NCBI RefSeq assembly: GCF_019264445.1
Contig: NZ_JAHVAB010000076.1
Coordinates: forward strand, 1 to 64,000
Length of the DNA: 64,000 nt
Source: Hydrogenophaga sp.
Lineage (GTDB): Bacteria > Pseudomonadota > Gammaproteobacteria > Burkholderiales > Burkholderiaceae_C
Direction of reading: 5' to 3'
Made by a program: the position numbers and the translations under genes. Each line of letters opens with the position of its first letter. Position 1 is the stretch's first letter. Below the pieces are notes generated by a model. It did no database searches. It saw nothing but the letters and a program-made list of their open reading frames with translations, and had not been told where the DNA came from. Below, piece after piece: positions 27,225 to 36,038 of this stretch.

Positions 27225-28003
27225 CCCCCATCGACCACCAGCACCTGCCCGGTGACGTAGCTCGCGGCGGATGACGCCAGAAACACCGCAGCGCCACCGA
27301 TCTCGTCGGGTTGCCCCCAGCGGCCCAGTGAGCTGCGCCGGGTGAGCCACTGTGTGGTGGCCGGGTCTTCCACCATGCCTGCGTTGGCTTCGGTGGCGAA
27401 ATAGCCCGGTGCAATGGCATTGACGTTGATGCCCTGAGCGCCGAGTTCGGCCGCCAGCGCACGGGTGAGCGCCTCCAGCGCCCCCTTGCCTGTGGTGTAC
27501 GCGGCATCGCCTGCGCGCGCGATGGGCCCGGCGATGGACGTGACATTGATGATGCGGCCAAAGCCTTGCTCGCGCATCGGGCGAGCCGCCTCGCGGCACA
27601 GGTGCCAGGCCGAGACCAGGTTCGACTCCAGCAGCTCGCGCAGGGCCTGGGCCGGCAAATCATCCAGCGCCTGGCGCCGGCGTTGGCCGACGTTGTTGAT
27701 CAGGATGTCGAGCCGTCCGCTCTGGGCCAGCACATGGCCGACGGCAGCGCTGGCGGCGGCTTCGTCGGTCACGTCAAAGGCGAGGGCATGCGCGCAGCCC
27801 GCGGCGTCCCTTCCTGCCTGGCTCACTGTGTCTGCGGCGTCCTGCAAGGCACTTGCGTCGCGGCCGTTGAGCCAGACCGTGGCACCGTGAGCGGCCAGTG
27901 CCGTGGCCATCGCGAGACCCAGACCCCGGCCCGCACCAGTGACCAGGGCCACGCGGCCTTGCAGCGAGAACAGCGTGGTGGAAATCGGGCGGGTGGTGTT
28001 CAC
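27206..28003 (-). CDS. Short-chain dehydrogenase/reductase (gluconate 5-dehydrogenase-like)
   Basis: A 265-aa classical SDR with cofactor motif TGAGRGLG, NNVGQ, catalytic Ser in NVTSIAG, and the YTTGK active site (Tyr and Lys), plus GYFATEANAGMVEDP in the substrate loop. That loop and overall length resemble IdnO-type gluconate 5-dehydrogenases, but substrate cannot be fixed from sequence. The last codons overlap those of the convergent sensor gene by 19 bases, which is unusual but both reading frames are well supported. The upstream histidine kinase stop lies 25 bases ahead, so it could be co-transcribed with it. Confidence 0.88.
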   Translation of the reverse strand: MNTTRPISTTLFSLQGRVALVTGAGRGLGLAMATALAAHGATVWLNGRDASALQDAADTVSQAGRDAAGCAHALAFDVTDEAAASAAVGHVLAQSGRLDILINNVGQRRRQALDDLPAQALRELLESNLVSAWHLCREAARPMREQGFGRIINVTSIAGPIARAGDAAYTTGKGALEALTRALAAELGAQGINVNAIAPGYFATEANAGMVEDPATTQWLTRRSSLGRWGQPDEIGGAAVFLASSAASYVTGQVLVVDGGYLAHF

Positions 28004-28028
28004 CGCCCGATTATCACGGGCACATGCG

Positions 28029-30083
28029 TTAGAGCGAGAGCTCTGCCATCGACGATTCGGAGAAGGTCATCTCCGGCTCCATGCCATCGAAGGGCAGCGT
28101 GAAATAGAACGTGCAGCCCTCGCCAGGCGCGGTCTCTGCCCAGATGCGCCCGCCATGGCGCTCGATGATGCGCTGCGACAGCGCCAGGCCGGTGCCCGTG
28201 CCTTCGAAGTCCATCGAGTGGTGCTGGCGCTGGAACATCACGAACAGGTTGTGCGCCTTTTCCAGGTCAAAGCCCACGCCGTTGTCGGCGATGAAGAACG
28301 TGCGTCCGCCGACCGGGTTGACCTTCCAGCCCAGCTCGATGCGTGCCACGTCGCGCGGGCGGGTGTACTTCACGGAATTGCCCAGCAGGTTGCCCAGGGC
28401 CTGCGCGAGCAGCATGGCATCGCCGCGCACCACGGGCAGGTCGTTCTCGATCACCCACTCGATGCGGCGGTCCGGATTTTCCTGCTTGAGGTGCGCAATC
28501 ACCCCCTGCACCAGCTGCGAGATGGGCACCGGCTGCGTCTCGATCGCGACCCGGCCCAGCCGCGCGTATTCCAGCAGGCCTTCGATCATCAGGCTCATGC
28601 GCTTGGATGCCTTGGCGATCGAGTTCTGGTACTGCAGCGCCAGTGCGTCGGTCGATTCGCCCATCTGCTCCTGCAGCAGGCTGACGAAGCTGGCGATGTG
28701 TCGCAGCGGCGCACGAAGGTCGTGCGAGACCATGTGCGAGAACACGTCCAGGTCCTTGTTGGCCGCCACGAGCTGTTGCGTGCGCTCGGCCACGCGCTTC
28801 TCCAGCTCACGGTTGAGGTCGTTCATGACGTCTTCCAGGCTCTTGGCCGCCGTCATGTCGCGTGTGATGCTGGAGAGCCCCTGCAGCTCACCGGCTTCGT
28901 TGCGCAGCGCGGTCAGCACCGTGTGCGCCCAGAAACGCGAGCCATCCTCGCGCAGCCGCCAGCCGCGCGTTTCCCATTGCCCGTGGGCTTTGGCCAGGCG
29001 CAGCACCTGCCCTGGGTCGACCTCGTCCTCGCCAGCGTTGTCGGCCGCCAGCAGCACTTCGTAAGAGCGGCCCATGATCTGCGAGCGGCTGTGCCCATGC
29101 AGGCGCTGGGCGCTCTCGGTCCACTCGGTGATGCCGCCGTTCTCGTCGACGAAGTAGATGCAGTAGTCCTGGATGGCGTCCACCATCAGCCGGTACCGCT
29201 GCTCGCTGGCGAACAGTTCGGCGGATCGGTCGCGCACGCGCTCTTCAAGATCGCGGTTGGCGTGCAGCACGAACTCTTCGGTGCGGCGGCGCTCGCTGAT
29301 GTCGTGCAGCTCGATGAAGATGCCCTCGACTGCGCCATCCCGGAAATCGGGGATGTAGTGGATCTCGAAGTAGTTGCGAAGACCATCGGCGCCCACGCGT
29401 TCGGCTTCAAAGGTTTGCGTCTGGCCTGAGAGCGCCTGCGCCACGCGCGGCAGGATGTCGGGCAGGATTTCAGGCCGCACCACCTGGCTGAGCGGCGAGC
29501 CGACCATCTCGGCAGGCGTCTTTCCGTAGCGGCTGGCGTGGGCCTGGTTGGCAAAGCGGCAGATCAGGTTTTTGTCGTAGTACGCCAGACGCGCAGGAAT
29601 GCGGTCGGTGATGCTGCGCAGCAGCCCGTCCTGCGCCTGGGTGGTCGCCTCATCGCTCTGGGTGATCACCGCACTGCCGTGCATGAAGTGCCCCTCGGCA
29701 TCGAACACCGGGGTGGATGCGAGTTGGGCGCGGAAGACGCTGCCGTCCACACGCATCCAGTCGAGCACGACCGGCTCGGCGTGACCGATCCGGCACAGCG
29801 ATTCCACATGGGCAGTCAGTGCTTCGCGCGAGCGAGGCGTCACCAAGCCATTGAGGTGCGCGCCTGCCGCGCCGTGGCCCAGCCAGTTGTGCAAGGTCTG
29901 ATTGAGGTGGACGCAGCGCTGCGCTGCATCAAACGTGAGCAGGCCACAGGTGGCCTGGTCGCACAGGGATCGAGCGCTGTCCAGCGCGGCCTGAAGTTCT
30001 TGCGTCCGCAGGGCCAGTAACTGCTCGAGCCGCTGCTGCTGCTCAGGCGCGTCCATCCCATCGGGGCAGATCGAGGTGTCCAT
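28029..30083 (-). CDS. Cytosolic multi-PAS sensor histidine kinase
   Basis: A 684-aa kinase without membrane helices. Three PAS domains are suggested (about residues 38-140, 155-270 and 295-415, with ISERRRTEE and ITRDMTAAKSLED closing linkers), joined by coiled-coil segments. The HisKA phospho-acceptor is His454 in FSHMVSHDLRAPLRH. The ATPase domain shows the N box ALGNLLGNSVKYT, the G1 box DNGVGFD and the G2 box GTGTGLALSQRI. The kinase core resembles those of bacteriophytochrome-type kinases, but no phytochrome chromophore domain is present. No response regulator is adjacent, so the partner is unknown. Confidence 0.92.
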   Translation of the reverse strand: MDTSICPDGMDAPEQQQRLEQLLALRTQELQAALDSARSLCDQATCGLLTFDAAQRCVHLNQTLHNWLGHGAAGAHLNGLVTPRSREALTAHVESLCRIGHAEPVVLDWMRVDGSVFRAQLASTPVFDAEGHFMHGSAVITQSDEATTQAQDGLLRSITDRIPARLAYYDKNLICRFANQAHASRYGKTPAEMVGSPLSQVVRPEILPDILPRVAQALSGQTQTFEAERVGADGLRNYFEIHYIPDFRDGAVEGIFIELHDISERRRTEEFVLHANRDLEERVRDRSAELFASEQRYRLMVDAIQDYCIYFVDENGGITEWTESAQRLHGHSRSQIMGRSYEVLLAADNAGEDEVDPGQVLRLAKAHGQWETRGWRLREDGSRFWAHTVLTALRNEAGELQGLSSITRDMTAAKSLEDVMNDLNRELEKRVAERTQQLVAANKDLDVFSHMVSHDLRAPLRHIASFVSLLQEQMGESTDALALQYQNSIAKASKRMSLMIEGLLEYARLGRVAIETQPVPISQLVQGVIAHLKQENPDRRIEWVIENDLPVVRGDAMLLAQALGNLLGNSVKYTRPRDVARIELGWKVNPVGGRTFFIADNGVGFDLEKAHNLFVMFQRQHHSMDFEGTGTGLALSQRIIERHGGRIWAETAPGEGCTFYFTLPFDGMEPEMTFSESSMAELSL

Positions 30084-30213
30084 GGTTCAGGGCTCCGGGG
30101 TCGTTGCAGTGCAAGCCAGAAAAACGGCTTGTACTCCCATATCGGACGCAGCTGCGGAAAATTCAAATTGTTACGACCGGTGGCCCCACGCTTTCTGTCA
30201 GAAAAAAGTGCGC

Positions 30214-30245
30214 AAAAAAAGCCCCAGGGCTTGCGCCTTGGGGCT
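30214..30245 (-). terminator. Terminator of metK
   Basis: On the minus strand the stem AAGCCCCAAGG with CCTGGGGCTT (one bulge) is followed by TTTTT, 24 bases after the metK stop. Confidence 0.85.
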
Positions 30246-30268
30246 TGGGCGGTTTTTTCTGTGACTAT

Positions 30269-31450
30269 TTACAGTCCGGCGGCTTTGCGCAGGGCCGCGG
30301 CCTTGTCGGTGCGCTCCCACGTGAACTCGGGCTCTTCGCGGCCAAAGTGGCCGTAGGCCGCCGTCTTCGAATAAATCGGACGCAGCAGGTCCAGCATCTG
30401 GATGATGCCCTTGGGGCGCAGGTCGAAGTGCTCGGCCACCAGCGCGGAGAGCTGGTCGTCCGGGATCACGCCAGTGCCTTCGGTGTAGACAGTGATGTTC
30501 ATCGGCCGGGCAACGCCAATGGCGTAGGCCACCTGCACCTGACACTGCTTGGCCAGGCCGGCGGCCACCACGTTTTTGGCCACGTAGCGTGCGGCGTAGG
30601 CGGCCGAGCGGTCCACCTTTGAGGGGTCTTTGCCAGAGAATGCACCGCCACCGTGCGGGCATGCGCCGCCGTAGGTGTCGACGATGATCTTGCGGCCGGT
30701 GAGGCCACAGTCACCCTGCGGGCCACCGATGACGAAGCGGCCGGTCGGGTTGATCAGGTACTTCGTGTCCTTGAGCCATTCCTTGGGCAGCACCGGCTTG
30801 ATGATCTCCTCGATGATGGCTTCGTTGAACGATGCCTTCATCTTGGTGGAGGTCTCGCTCTGGTCGGGCGAATGCTGGGTGGAGAGCACCACGGTGTCGA
30901 TGCTGTGGGGCTTGCCGTCCACGTAGCGCATGGTCACCTGGCTCTTGGCGTCCGGGCGCAGGAAGGGCAGGCGGCCGTCTTTGCGCAGCTGGGCCTGGCG
31001 CTCCACAAGGCGGTGCGCGTAATAGATGGGCGCGGGCATGAGCTCGGGCGTCTCGTCGCAGGCGTAGCCGAACATCAGGCCCTGGTCGCCGGCGCCGGTG
31101 TTCAGGTGGTCGTCGGACGCGTGGTCCACGCCCTGGGCGATGTCGTTGGACTGCTTGTCGTAGCAGACCATGACGGCGCAGCCCTTGTAGTCGATGCCGT
31201 ATTCGGTGTTGTCGTAGCCGATGCGCTTCAAGGTGTCGCGGGCCACCTGGATGTAGTCCACATGCGCGTTGGTGGTGATCTCACCGGCCAGCACCACCAA
31301 GCCGGTGTTGCACAGGGTTTCAGCAGCCACGCGGCTGCGCGGGTCCTGGGTGAAGATCGCGTCGAGAATCGCGTCGGAAATCTGGTCGGCGACCTTGTCG
31401 GGGTGGCCTTCAGAGACAGATTCGGAGGTGAAAAGAAAGTCGTTCGCCAT
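30269..31450 (-). CDS. metK: S-adenosylmethionine synthase
   Basis: MetK makes S-adenosylmethionine from ATP and methionine. The 393-aa protein is full length with [35 protein letters not shown], and [20 protein letters not shown]. The 154-base gap to the divergent acyltransferase gene was searched for a SAM or SAH riboswitch and none was recognised. Monocistronic, with its own terminator. Confidence 0.98.
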   Translation of the reverse strand: MANDFLFTSESVSEGHPDKVADQISDAILDAIFTQDPRSRVAAETLCNTGLVVLAGEITTNAHVDYIQVARDTLKRIGYDNTEYGIDYKGCAVMVCYDKQSNDIAQGVDHASDDHLNTGAGDQGLMFGYACDETPELMPAPIYYAHRLVERQAQLRKDGRLPFLRPDAKSQVTMRYVDGKPHSIDTVVLSTQHSPDQSETSTKMKASFNEAIIEEIIKPVLPKEWLKDTKYLINPTGRFVIGGPQGDCGLTGRKIIVDTYGGACPHGGGAFSGKDPSKVDRSAAYAARYVAKNVVAAGLAKQCQVQVAYAIGVARPMNITVYTEGTGVIPDDQLSALVAEHFDLRPKGIIQMLDLLRPIYSKTAAYGHFGREEPEFTWERTDKAAALRKAAGL

Positions 31451-31604
31451 GGTTAAACTCCAAGTTGGTTGATCGGCGTTGCCGGTCTGTCAGAGTTCGG
31501 CGAACGCTTTAGCGGAATTTGTGAGTCGCCCCGCAATTAGTTCGATAACTCGGCGATGGCGGGATTTTAGTTCAACTCCCCGCGCGTCCTTTTCCCTCCC
31601 ACCC

Positions 31605-32468
31605 GTGGCCCTGCTGATTCATTGCCTCTTCCGTGCGCTGAGCTGGCTGCCGTTGTCCGTCCTGCACGCGCTGGGCTGGGGACTGGGCTGGCTGAGTTTT
31701 TTGCTGTCGGGGCGCTACCGTCGCCGCCTGTTTGCGCACGCGCAGCAGGCCGGCGTCTCGCGCCGTGTGGCGTTGGCCTCGGTGGGGGAGTCGGGCAAGC
31801 TGGTGGCGGAACTGCCCCGCTTGTGGCTGGGTCGGCCCGTGCCGGTGGTGTGGTCGGGGGCGGAGCACATCGAGGCCACGCAGTCGCAAGGTGCCGGGGT
31901 CCTGTTCCTCACGCCGCATCTGGGCTGCTTCGAGATCACCGCGCAGGCCTATGCGCGGCGTTTTGGTGCAGCGCACCCCATGACCGTGCTGTTTCGCCCG
32001 GCGCGAAAGCCCTGGTTGCGCGATCTGGTGGCCGGAGCGCGAGGCCGCCCCGGGCTGTTTGCAGCACCCACCACGCTCGCTGGCGTCAAGCAACTCATCA
32101 AGGCCCTCAAGGCGGGGCAGGCGGTGGGGTTGTTGCCCGACCAGGTGCCGCCGGACGGCCAAGGCGTGTGGGCGCCATTCTTTGGGCGCGAGGCCTACAC
32201 CATGACCTTGTCGGCGCGGCTGGCGCAGGCGGGCCAAGTGACGATCCTGCTCAGCTGGGGCGAACGTCTGGGCTGGGGTCGGGGCTATCGCGTGCATGTG
32301 CTTCCCTTCGACAAGCTCAATGGTGGCCCGCTGTCGAGTGACGCGGCGCTGGCCGCGACGCAGATCAACCGGGCGATGGAGTCGCTGGTGCGAGAATGCC
32401 CCGCCCAGTACCTCTGGTCCTACGACCGATACAAGGCGCCGCGCGGTTCGGCGCCACGCCCCCGCTGA
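31605..32468 (+). CDS. LpxL/HtrB-family lysophospholipid acyltransferase, first of two
   Basis: Inner-membrane acyltransferase of the lipid A late acylation family, 287 aa. An N-terminal membrane anchor (ALLIHCLFRALSWLPLSVLH) precedes the catalytic HX4E motif in TPHLGCFEIT; RPARKPWLRDL and LPDQVPPDGQGVWAPFFGRE are also typical. The start is set at GTG 31605, because the protein similarity begins there; no ATG is in frame nearby. It overlaps the next acyltransferase by one base. Which acyl position each enzyme serves cannot be told. Confidence 0.85.
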   Translation: MALLIHCLFRALSWLPLSVLHALGWGLGWLSFLLSGRYRRRLFAHAQQAGVSRRVALASVGESGKLVAELPRLWLGRPVPVVWSGAEHIEATQSQGAGVLFLTPHLGCFEITAQAYARRFGAAHPMTVLFRPARKPWLRDLVAGARGRPGLFAAPTTLAGVKQLIKALKAGQAVGLLPDQVPPDGQGVWAPFFGREAYTMTLSARLAQAGQVTILLSWGERLGWGRGYRVHVLPFDKLNGGPLSSDAALAATQINRAMESLVRECPAQYLWSYDRYKAPRGSAPRPR

Positions 32469-33385
32469 TGTCCTCATTGCCTCCCGAGCTCGAACTGCCT
32501 CGCGGCAACCTCGCCAACCGCCTCGGGGTGGCGTTCATGCGCCTGCTCGCCCGGCTGCCGCTGCGCTGGGTGAGGGCGCTGGGTTGGTGCCTCGGGCAGG
32601 TGCTCCATGTGCTGGCGGCCCGTCGCCGGCGCATCGCCCGCATCAACTGGGCGCTGTGCTTCCCGCAAAGCAGCGAGACCGAGCAACGCCAGGCGGTGCG
32701 CCAGCACTTTGTCTATTTCGCCCAGGCCTGGCTGGACCGCGGCTGGCTCTGGGAAGCGCCGCTGGCCACCGTGCAGCGGCGCTTGAAGCTCACAGGCGAC
32801 CTGAAGGCGCTTGAGGGCAACGAGCCCACGGTCATTTTTGCCCCGCATTTCGTGGGCATGGACGCGGGCTGGATCGCGCTGACAGCGCACCTTGAGCGCC
32901 GCTTCTGCGGCCTGTATGCCGAACAGCTCAATGCCGACGTGGACCGGTGGATGGCGCAGGGTCGGCAACGTTTTGGCAACCCCCACGTGGTGGGCAAGCG
33001 CCAGGGCATCAAGCCGCTGGTGGCGGCCATGCGCCAGGGCCTGCCGCTGTATCTGCTGCCCGACATGGACCATGGCATGCGCGACGCGGCTTTCGTGCCT
33101 TTCTTCGGCGTGCAGACGGCCACCCTCATGTCGCTGTCGCGCCTGGCGCGATTGGGGCGTGCGCGCGTCGTGCCGGTGGTGAGCCGGCTCACGCGCGATG
33201 GCTACGAGGTGACGGTGATGTCCCCGTGGGCCGACTATCCCACCGACGATCCCGAGGCAGACACCGCCGAGATGAACCGCTATCTGGAAGGCTTCATCCG
33301 CCGTGCACCGGAGCAGTACTACTGGGTACACAAGCGTTTCAAGACACGACCCGGGAGCGAGCCGTCTTTTTACGCGGACCTCTGA
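32468..33385 (+). CDS. LpxL/HtrB-family lipid A acyltransferase, second of two
   Basis: A 305-aa paralogue of the previous gene, with catalytic HX4D in APHFVGMDAG, RRRRIARINWALCFPQSS (the usual N-terminal signature of HtrB enzymes) and LLPDMDHGMRDAAFVPFFG. The ATG at 32468 overlaps the upstream stop (TGATG). Together the pair could add the two secondary acyl chains of lipid A. Convergent with the hydrolase gene over six bases. Confidence 0.9.
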   Translation: MSSLPPELELPRGNLANRLGVAFMRLLARLPLRWVRALGWCLGQVLHVLAARRRRIARINWALCFPQSSETEQRQAVRQHFVYFAQAWLDRGWLWEAPLATVQRRLKLTGDLKALEGNEPTVIFAPHFVGMDAGWIALTAHLERRFCGLYAEQLNADVDRWMAQGRQRFGNPHVVGKRQGIKPLVAAMRQGLPLYLLPDMDHGMRDAAFVPFFGVQTATLMSLSRLARLGRARVVPVVSRLTRDGYEVTVMSPWADYPTDDPEADTAEMNRYLEGFIRRAPEQYYWVHKRFKTRPGSEPSFYADL

Positions 33386-33391
33386 GCCGCG

Positions 33392-34312
33392 TCAGGGCGC
33401 GATGAAGCGCCCGATCAGTTCGGCCAGGCGCGCGGGCTGTTCGTGCACGATCCAGTGCGTGGCGCCCGGCACGCGCTCGATGCGCAGATCTTTCACAAAC
33501 GCATCCAGGCCATCCAGCAGCGCTTCGGGCAGCGCGGTGTCTCCCAGGCCCCAGATCACCAGCGTCGGCGCAGTGACCGTTGCCTTGTCCCGCGGCACTT
33601 GTACCGCGGCCGCACCAGGGTCATCCGCCGTCGGCGGGCGCAGGGGCGAAGCGGCGTAGTACGCACAGGGCCCGTTGAGGCCTTGGTTCCACACGGCTCG
33701 GTAGCGATCGCGCATGGTGTCGTTCAGCCAGGCAGCGGGTCCGCTGTCGGCCGCCATGTGGGTGAAGAAAGGCCAGAGGCGCGCGAAATCGTTCTCGGCC
33801 AGCAGCGTAGGGGCATCCGGGCGCGCCAGAAAGTTCATGTAGGCGCTCGCCGCTTGCTGCTCTTGCGAGTGCGCGAGCTCGCGCTGGAAGGTGGCGGGGT
33901 GCGGCGCGTTGACGATCACCAGGCGTTGCATCAGCGCCGGGCGCTGCGCCGCCAGACCCCAGGCCAGTGCGCCGCCCCAGTCGTGTGCCACCAGCGCCGC
34001 CAGTTGGCCCGGGGTAGGGCTGTCCGCTGAGACGGCGTCGATCAGCGCTTCCAGGTCTTGCAGCAGCGGCTTGGCGCGATAGGCGCTGACGTCGGCGGGC
34101 GCGCTGGATCGCTCGAACCCGCGCAGGTTGGGCGCGATGCACCGGAAGCCGCCGTGTTCGGGTTGTGCAAAGTGTTCAAGCAGTTCGTCCCAGACGAACG
34201 CGGCTTCCGGGAAGCCATGAAGGAACAGCAGCACCGGTGCGCCAGGTGTGCCCGTGGCGCGGCAACTCAACGTGATGCCGTGCGGCAGTGTCTGCAGGAA
34301 GGTCTGGATCAT
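33392..34312 (-). CDS. Alpha/beta hydrolase, epoxide hydrolase-like
   Basis: A 306-aa alpha/beta hydrolase. Oxyanion region FLHGFPEAAF, nucleophile Asp in VAHDWGGALAWG, acid in WGLGDTALPE and His in GATHWIVHEQP form a triad of the epoxide hydrolase/haloalkane dehalogenase type; the Asp nucleophile rules out a serine esterase. Tyrosines in the cap (PCAYYAASP) suit an epoxide hydrolase. Natural substrate unknown. It follows engB by 30 bases on the same strand. Confidence 0.85.
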   Translation of the reverse strand: MIQTFLQTLPHGITLSCRATGTPGAPVLLFLHGFPEAAFVWDELLEHFAQPEHGGFRCIAPNLRGFERSSAPADVSAYRAKPLLQDLEALIDAVSADSPTPGQLAALVAHDWGGALAWGLAAQRPALMQRLVIVNAPHPATFQRELAHSQEQQAASAYMNFLARPDAPTLLAENDFARLWPFFTHMAADSGPAAWLNDTMRDRYRAVWNQGLNGPCAYYAASPLRPPTADDPGAAAVQVPRDKATVTAPTLVIWGLGDTALPEALLDGLDAFVKDLRIERVPGATHWIVHEQPARLAELIGRFIAP

Positions 34313-34342
34313 GTGGGCATGTGCTGTGGGCCCACACGGGCT

Positions 34343-35131
34343 TCAGTCCAGTGCGGGCGGTTCGTCTTCGGGAAGGGGCTGCGGGGCTTGGGCCGTTGCT
34401 CCGGCGCCGTGGGTCCACTGCCACAGCAGCATGGCCACTTCGTCCACCCCTTTTTTCTTCAAGGCAGAAAACAGTCTCGCTTCGCCGCCGCCCGATTGCA
34501 GTCGCGCAATCGACAGCGCCTTTTGGGCTTCGGCGTGGTTGAGCTTGTCGGACTTGGTGAGCAGCACCAGGAACTTCAGCCCTTCCTCGACCCGCGGCCG
34601 AATCACTTCCAGCAGGATTTCGTCGAGCTCGGTCAGCCCGAGGCGGGGGTCGATCAGGAGCACGACACCCTTGAGGTTTTCGCGGGTGAGCAGGTAGTTG
34701 CCCATCACGCGCTGCCAGCGCAGCTTGGCCTCGCGCGGCACGGCGGCGTACCCGTAGCCTGGCAGATCGGCCAGTACCGCGTCGGTCACGCCTTGCTTGC
34801 CAAGCGAAAACAGGTTGATGCTCTGCGTGCGACCGGGCGTTTTGGATGCGAAGGCCAGGCGTTTTTGCTGCGTCAGTGTGTTGATGCAGGTGGACTTGCC
34901 GGCGTTGGAGCGCCCCACAAAGGCGACCTCGGGCACGTCCAGGGGGGGCAGGTGCTCCAGCTGCGGGGCGGTCGTGAGGAACCGGGCGGTGTGCAGCCAG
35001 CCGTGGGCGATCTTGGGATCGGGCTTGAGGGAGTCGATGATGTTTCCAGCTCGGGGTGTCGGGGCTTTGAGGCCCGGGGCGTCTTGAGACGGCGAAGCGT
35101 TCGTGGGGGCTGGAGTGGGGCGGTGGGTCAT
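34343..35131 (-). CDS. engB: Ribosome biogenesis GTP-binding protein EngB (YihA/YsxC)
   Basis: EngB is a small GTPase needed for 50S subunit assembly. It carries VAFVGRSNAGKSTCINTL (P-loop), ASKTPGRTQSINLF (switch I), LADLPGYGYA (G3) and LLTKSDKL (G4). The N-terminal 50 residues are Pro/Thr-rich and variable. The start is set at ATG 35131 (262 aa) with GGGAA upstream; ATG 35155 would add eight residues. It is divergent from cytochrome c4, an arrangement I associate with Burkholderiales. Confidence 0.95.
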   Translation of the reverse strand: MTHRPTPAPTNASPSQDAPGLKAPTPRAGNIIDSLKPDPKIAHGWLHTARFLTTAPQLEHLPPLDVPEVAFVGRSNAGKSTCINTLTQQKRLAFASKTPGRTQSINLFSLGKQGVTDAVLADLPGYGYAAVPREAKLRWQRVMGNYLLTRENLKGVVLLIDPRLGLTELDEILLEVIRPRVEEGLKFLVLLTKSDKLNHAEAQKALSIARLQSGGGEARLFSALKKKGVDEVAMLLWQWTHGAGATAQAPQPLPEDEPPALD

Positions 35132-35234
35132 TTGGGGGTTTTCCCGGTGGGACATTGTAAAATCGATTGGCTTTGTCCAGACAAACCGAGAATTCCCACA
35201 AACCGAACCCGTCGCAACCGACGCCCGCCCCGTC

Positions 35235-35849
35235 ATGAAATTGCCTGTTTCCTTCCTTTGCGCCGCTGCTGCTGCAGCCTTGTCGTTCAGCGCCCAGGCG
35301 CAATCGGTCAAGCCTGACCTGGCCAAGGGCGGCGCCATATTCGGTCAGGCTTGCGTGGCTTGCCATGCGGCGGACGGCAACTCCAGCACCCCGGCGAATC
35401 CCAAGCTGGCCCAGCAGCACCCTGAGTACCTGGTCAAGCAGTTGCAGGAGTTCAAGTCGGGCAAGCGCGACAACGCGATCATGAAGGGCTTTGCCTCGAC
35501 CTTGTCGGACGCCGACATGCGCAACATCGCCTACTGGCTGGCCGATCAGAAGGCCAAGGGTGGCGCTGCGACCGACAAGGACCTGGTGCGCCTGGGCGAA
35601 CGCATCTACCGTGGCGGTATCGCCGATCGCCAGATCGCAGCTTGCGCTGGCTGCCACAGCCCCAACGGTGCAGGCATTCCTGCTCAATATCCTCGCTTGG
35701 CGGGACAACACGCCGAGTACACCAAGACGCAGCTGGAGCACTTCCGCAACGGCACCCGCAAGAACAACGCGCAGATGATGGGTGTCGCTGCCAAGATGAA
35801 CGACCGTGAAATCCAGGCGGTATCGGACTACATCGCCGGCCTGCGTTGA
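35235..35849 (+). CDS. Dihaem cytochrome c4
   Basis: Periplasmic dihaem cytochrome that feeds electrons to terminal oxidases, 204 aa. Signal peptide MKLPVSFLCAAAAAALSFSAQA, then two similar halves each with a haem site, CVACH and CAGCH, plus distal Met candidates in IMKGFASTLSD and QMMGVAAKMND. It precedes the cytochrome c assembly genes. A -10-like TAAAAT (35158-35163) lies upstream, but no clear -35 was found. Confidence 0.94.
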   Translation: MKLPVSFLCAAAAAALSFSAQAQSVKPDLAKGGAIFGQACVACHAADGNSSTPANPKLAQQHPEYLVKQLQEFKSGKRDNAIMKGFASTLSDADMRNIAYWLADQKAKGGAATDKDLVRLGERIYRGGIADRQIAACAGCHSPNGAGIPAQYPRLAGQHAEYTKTQLEHFRNGTRKNNAQMMGVAAKMNDREIQAVSDYIAGLR

Positions 35850-35975
35850 AGGGCTTGGCGGTCGGCCTCATACCCTTGGTCATGGGCCGGGATATAAGCC
35901 AGTGTTGATATTCATCGGCACAATGCAATAAACCCGCCGGGCGGTGAACCGCCAGCCATAAAACACATCACATCA

Positions 35976-36010
35976 GGGCGCGTTCCGGGACCACCGGAGC
36001 CGCCCTTTTT
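35976..36010 (+). terminator. Terminator after cytochrome c4
   Basis: GGGCG/CGCCC and TCCGG/CCGGA form a stem with an inner bulge, followed by TTTTT at 36006-36010. It separates cytochrome c4 from resB, whose ATG follows 28 bases later, so it may act as an attenuator. Confidence 0.75.
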
Positions 36011-36038
36011 GTTGCACCGTTCTTTTCGCCACGCCCCC

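Noticed and set aside
31451..31604. A SAM or SAH riboswitch before metK
   Set aside because: No conserved core of any SAM, SAM-II or SAH class that I know could be matched in the 154 bases upstream of metK.
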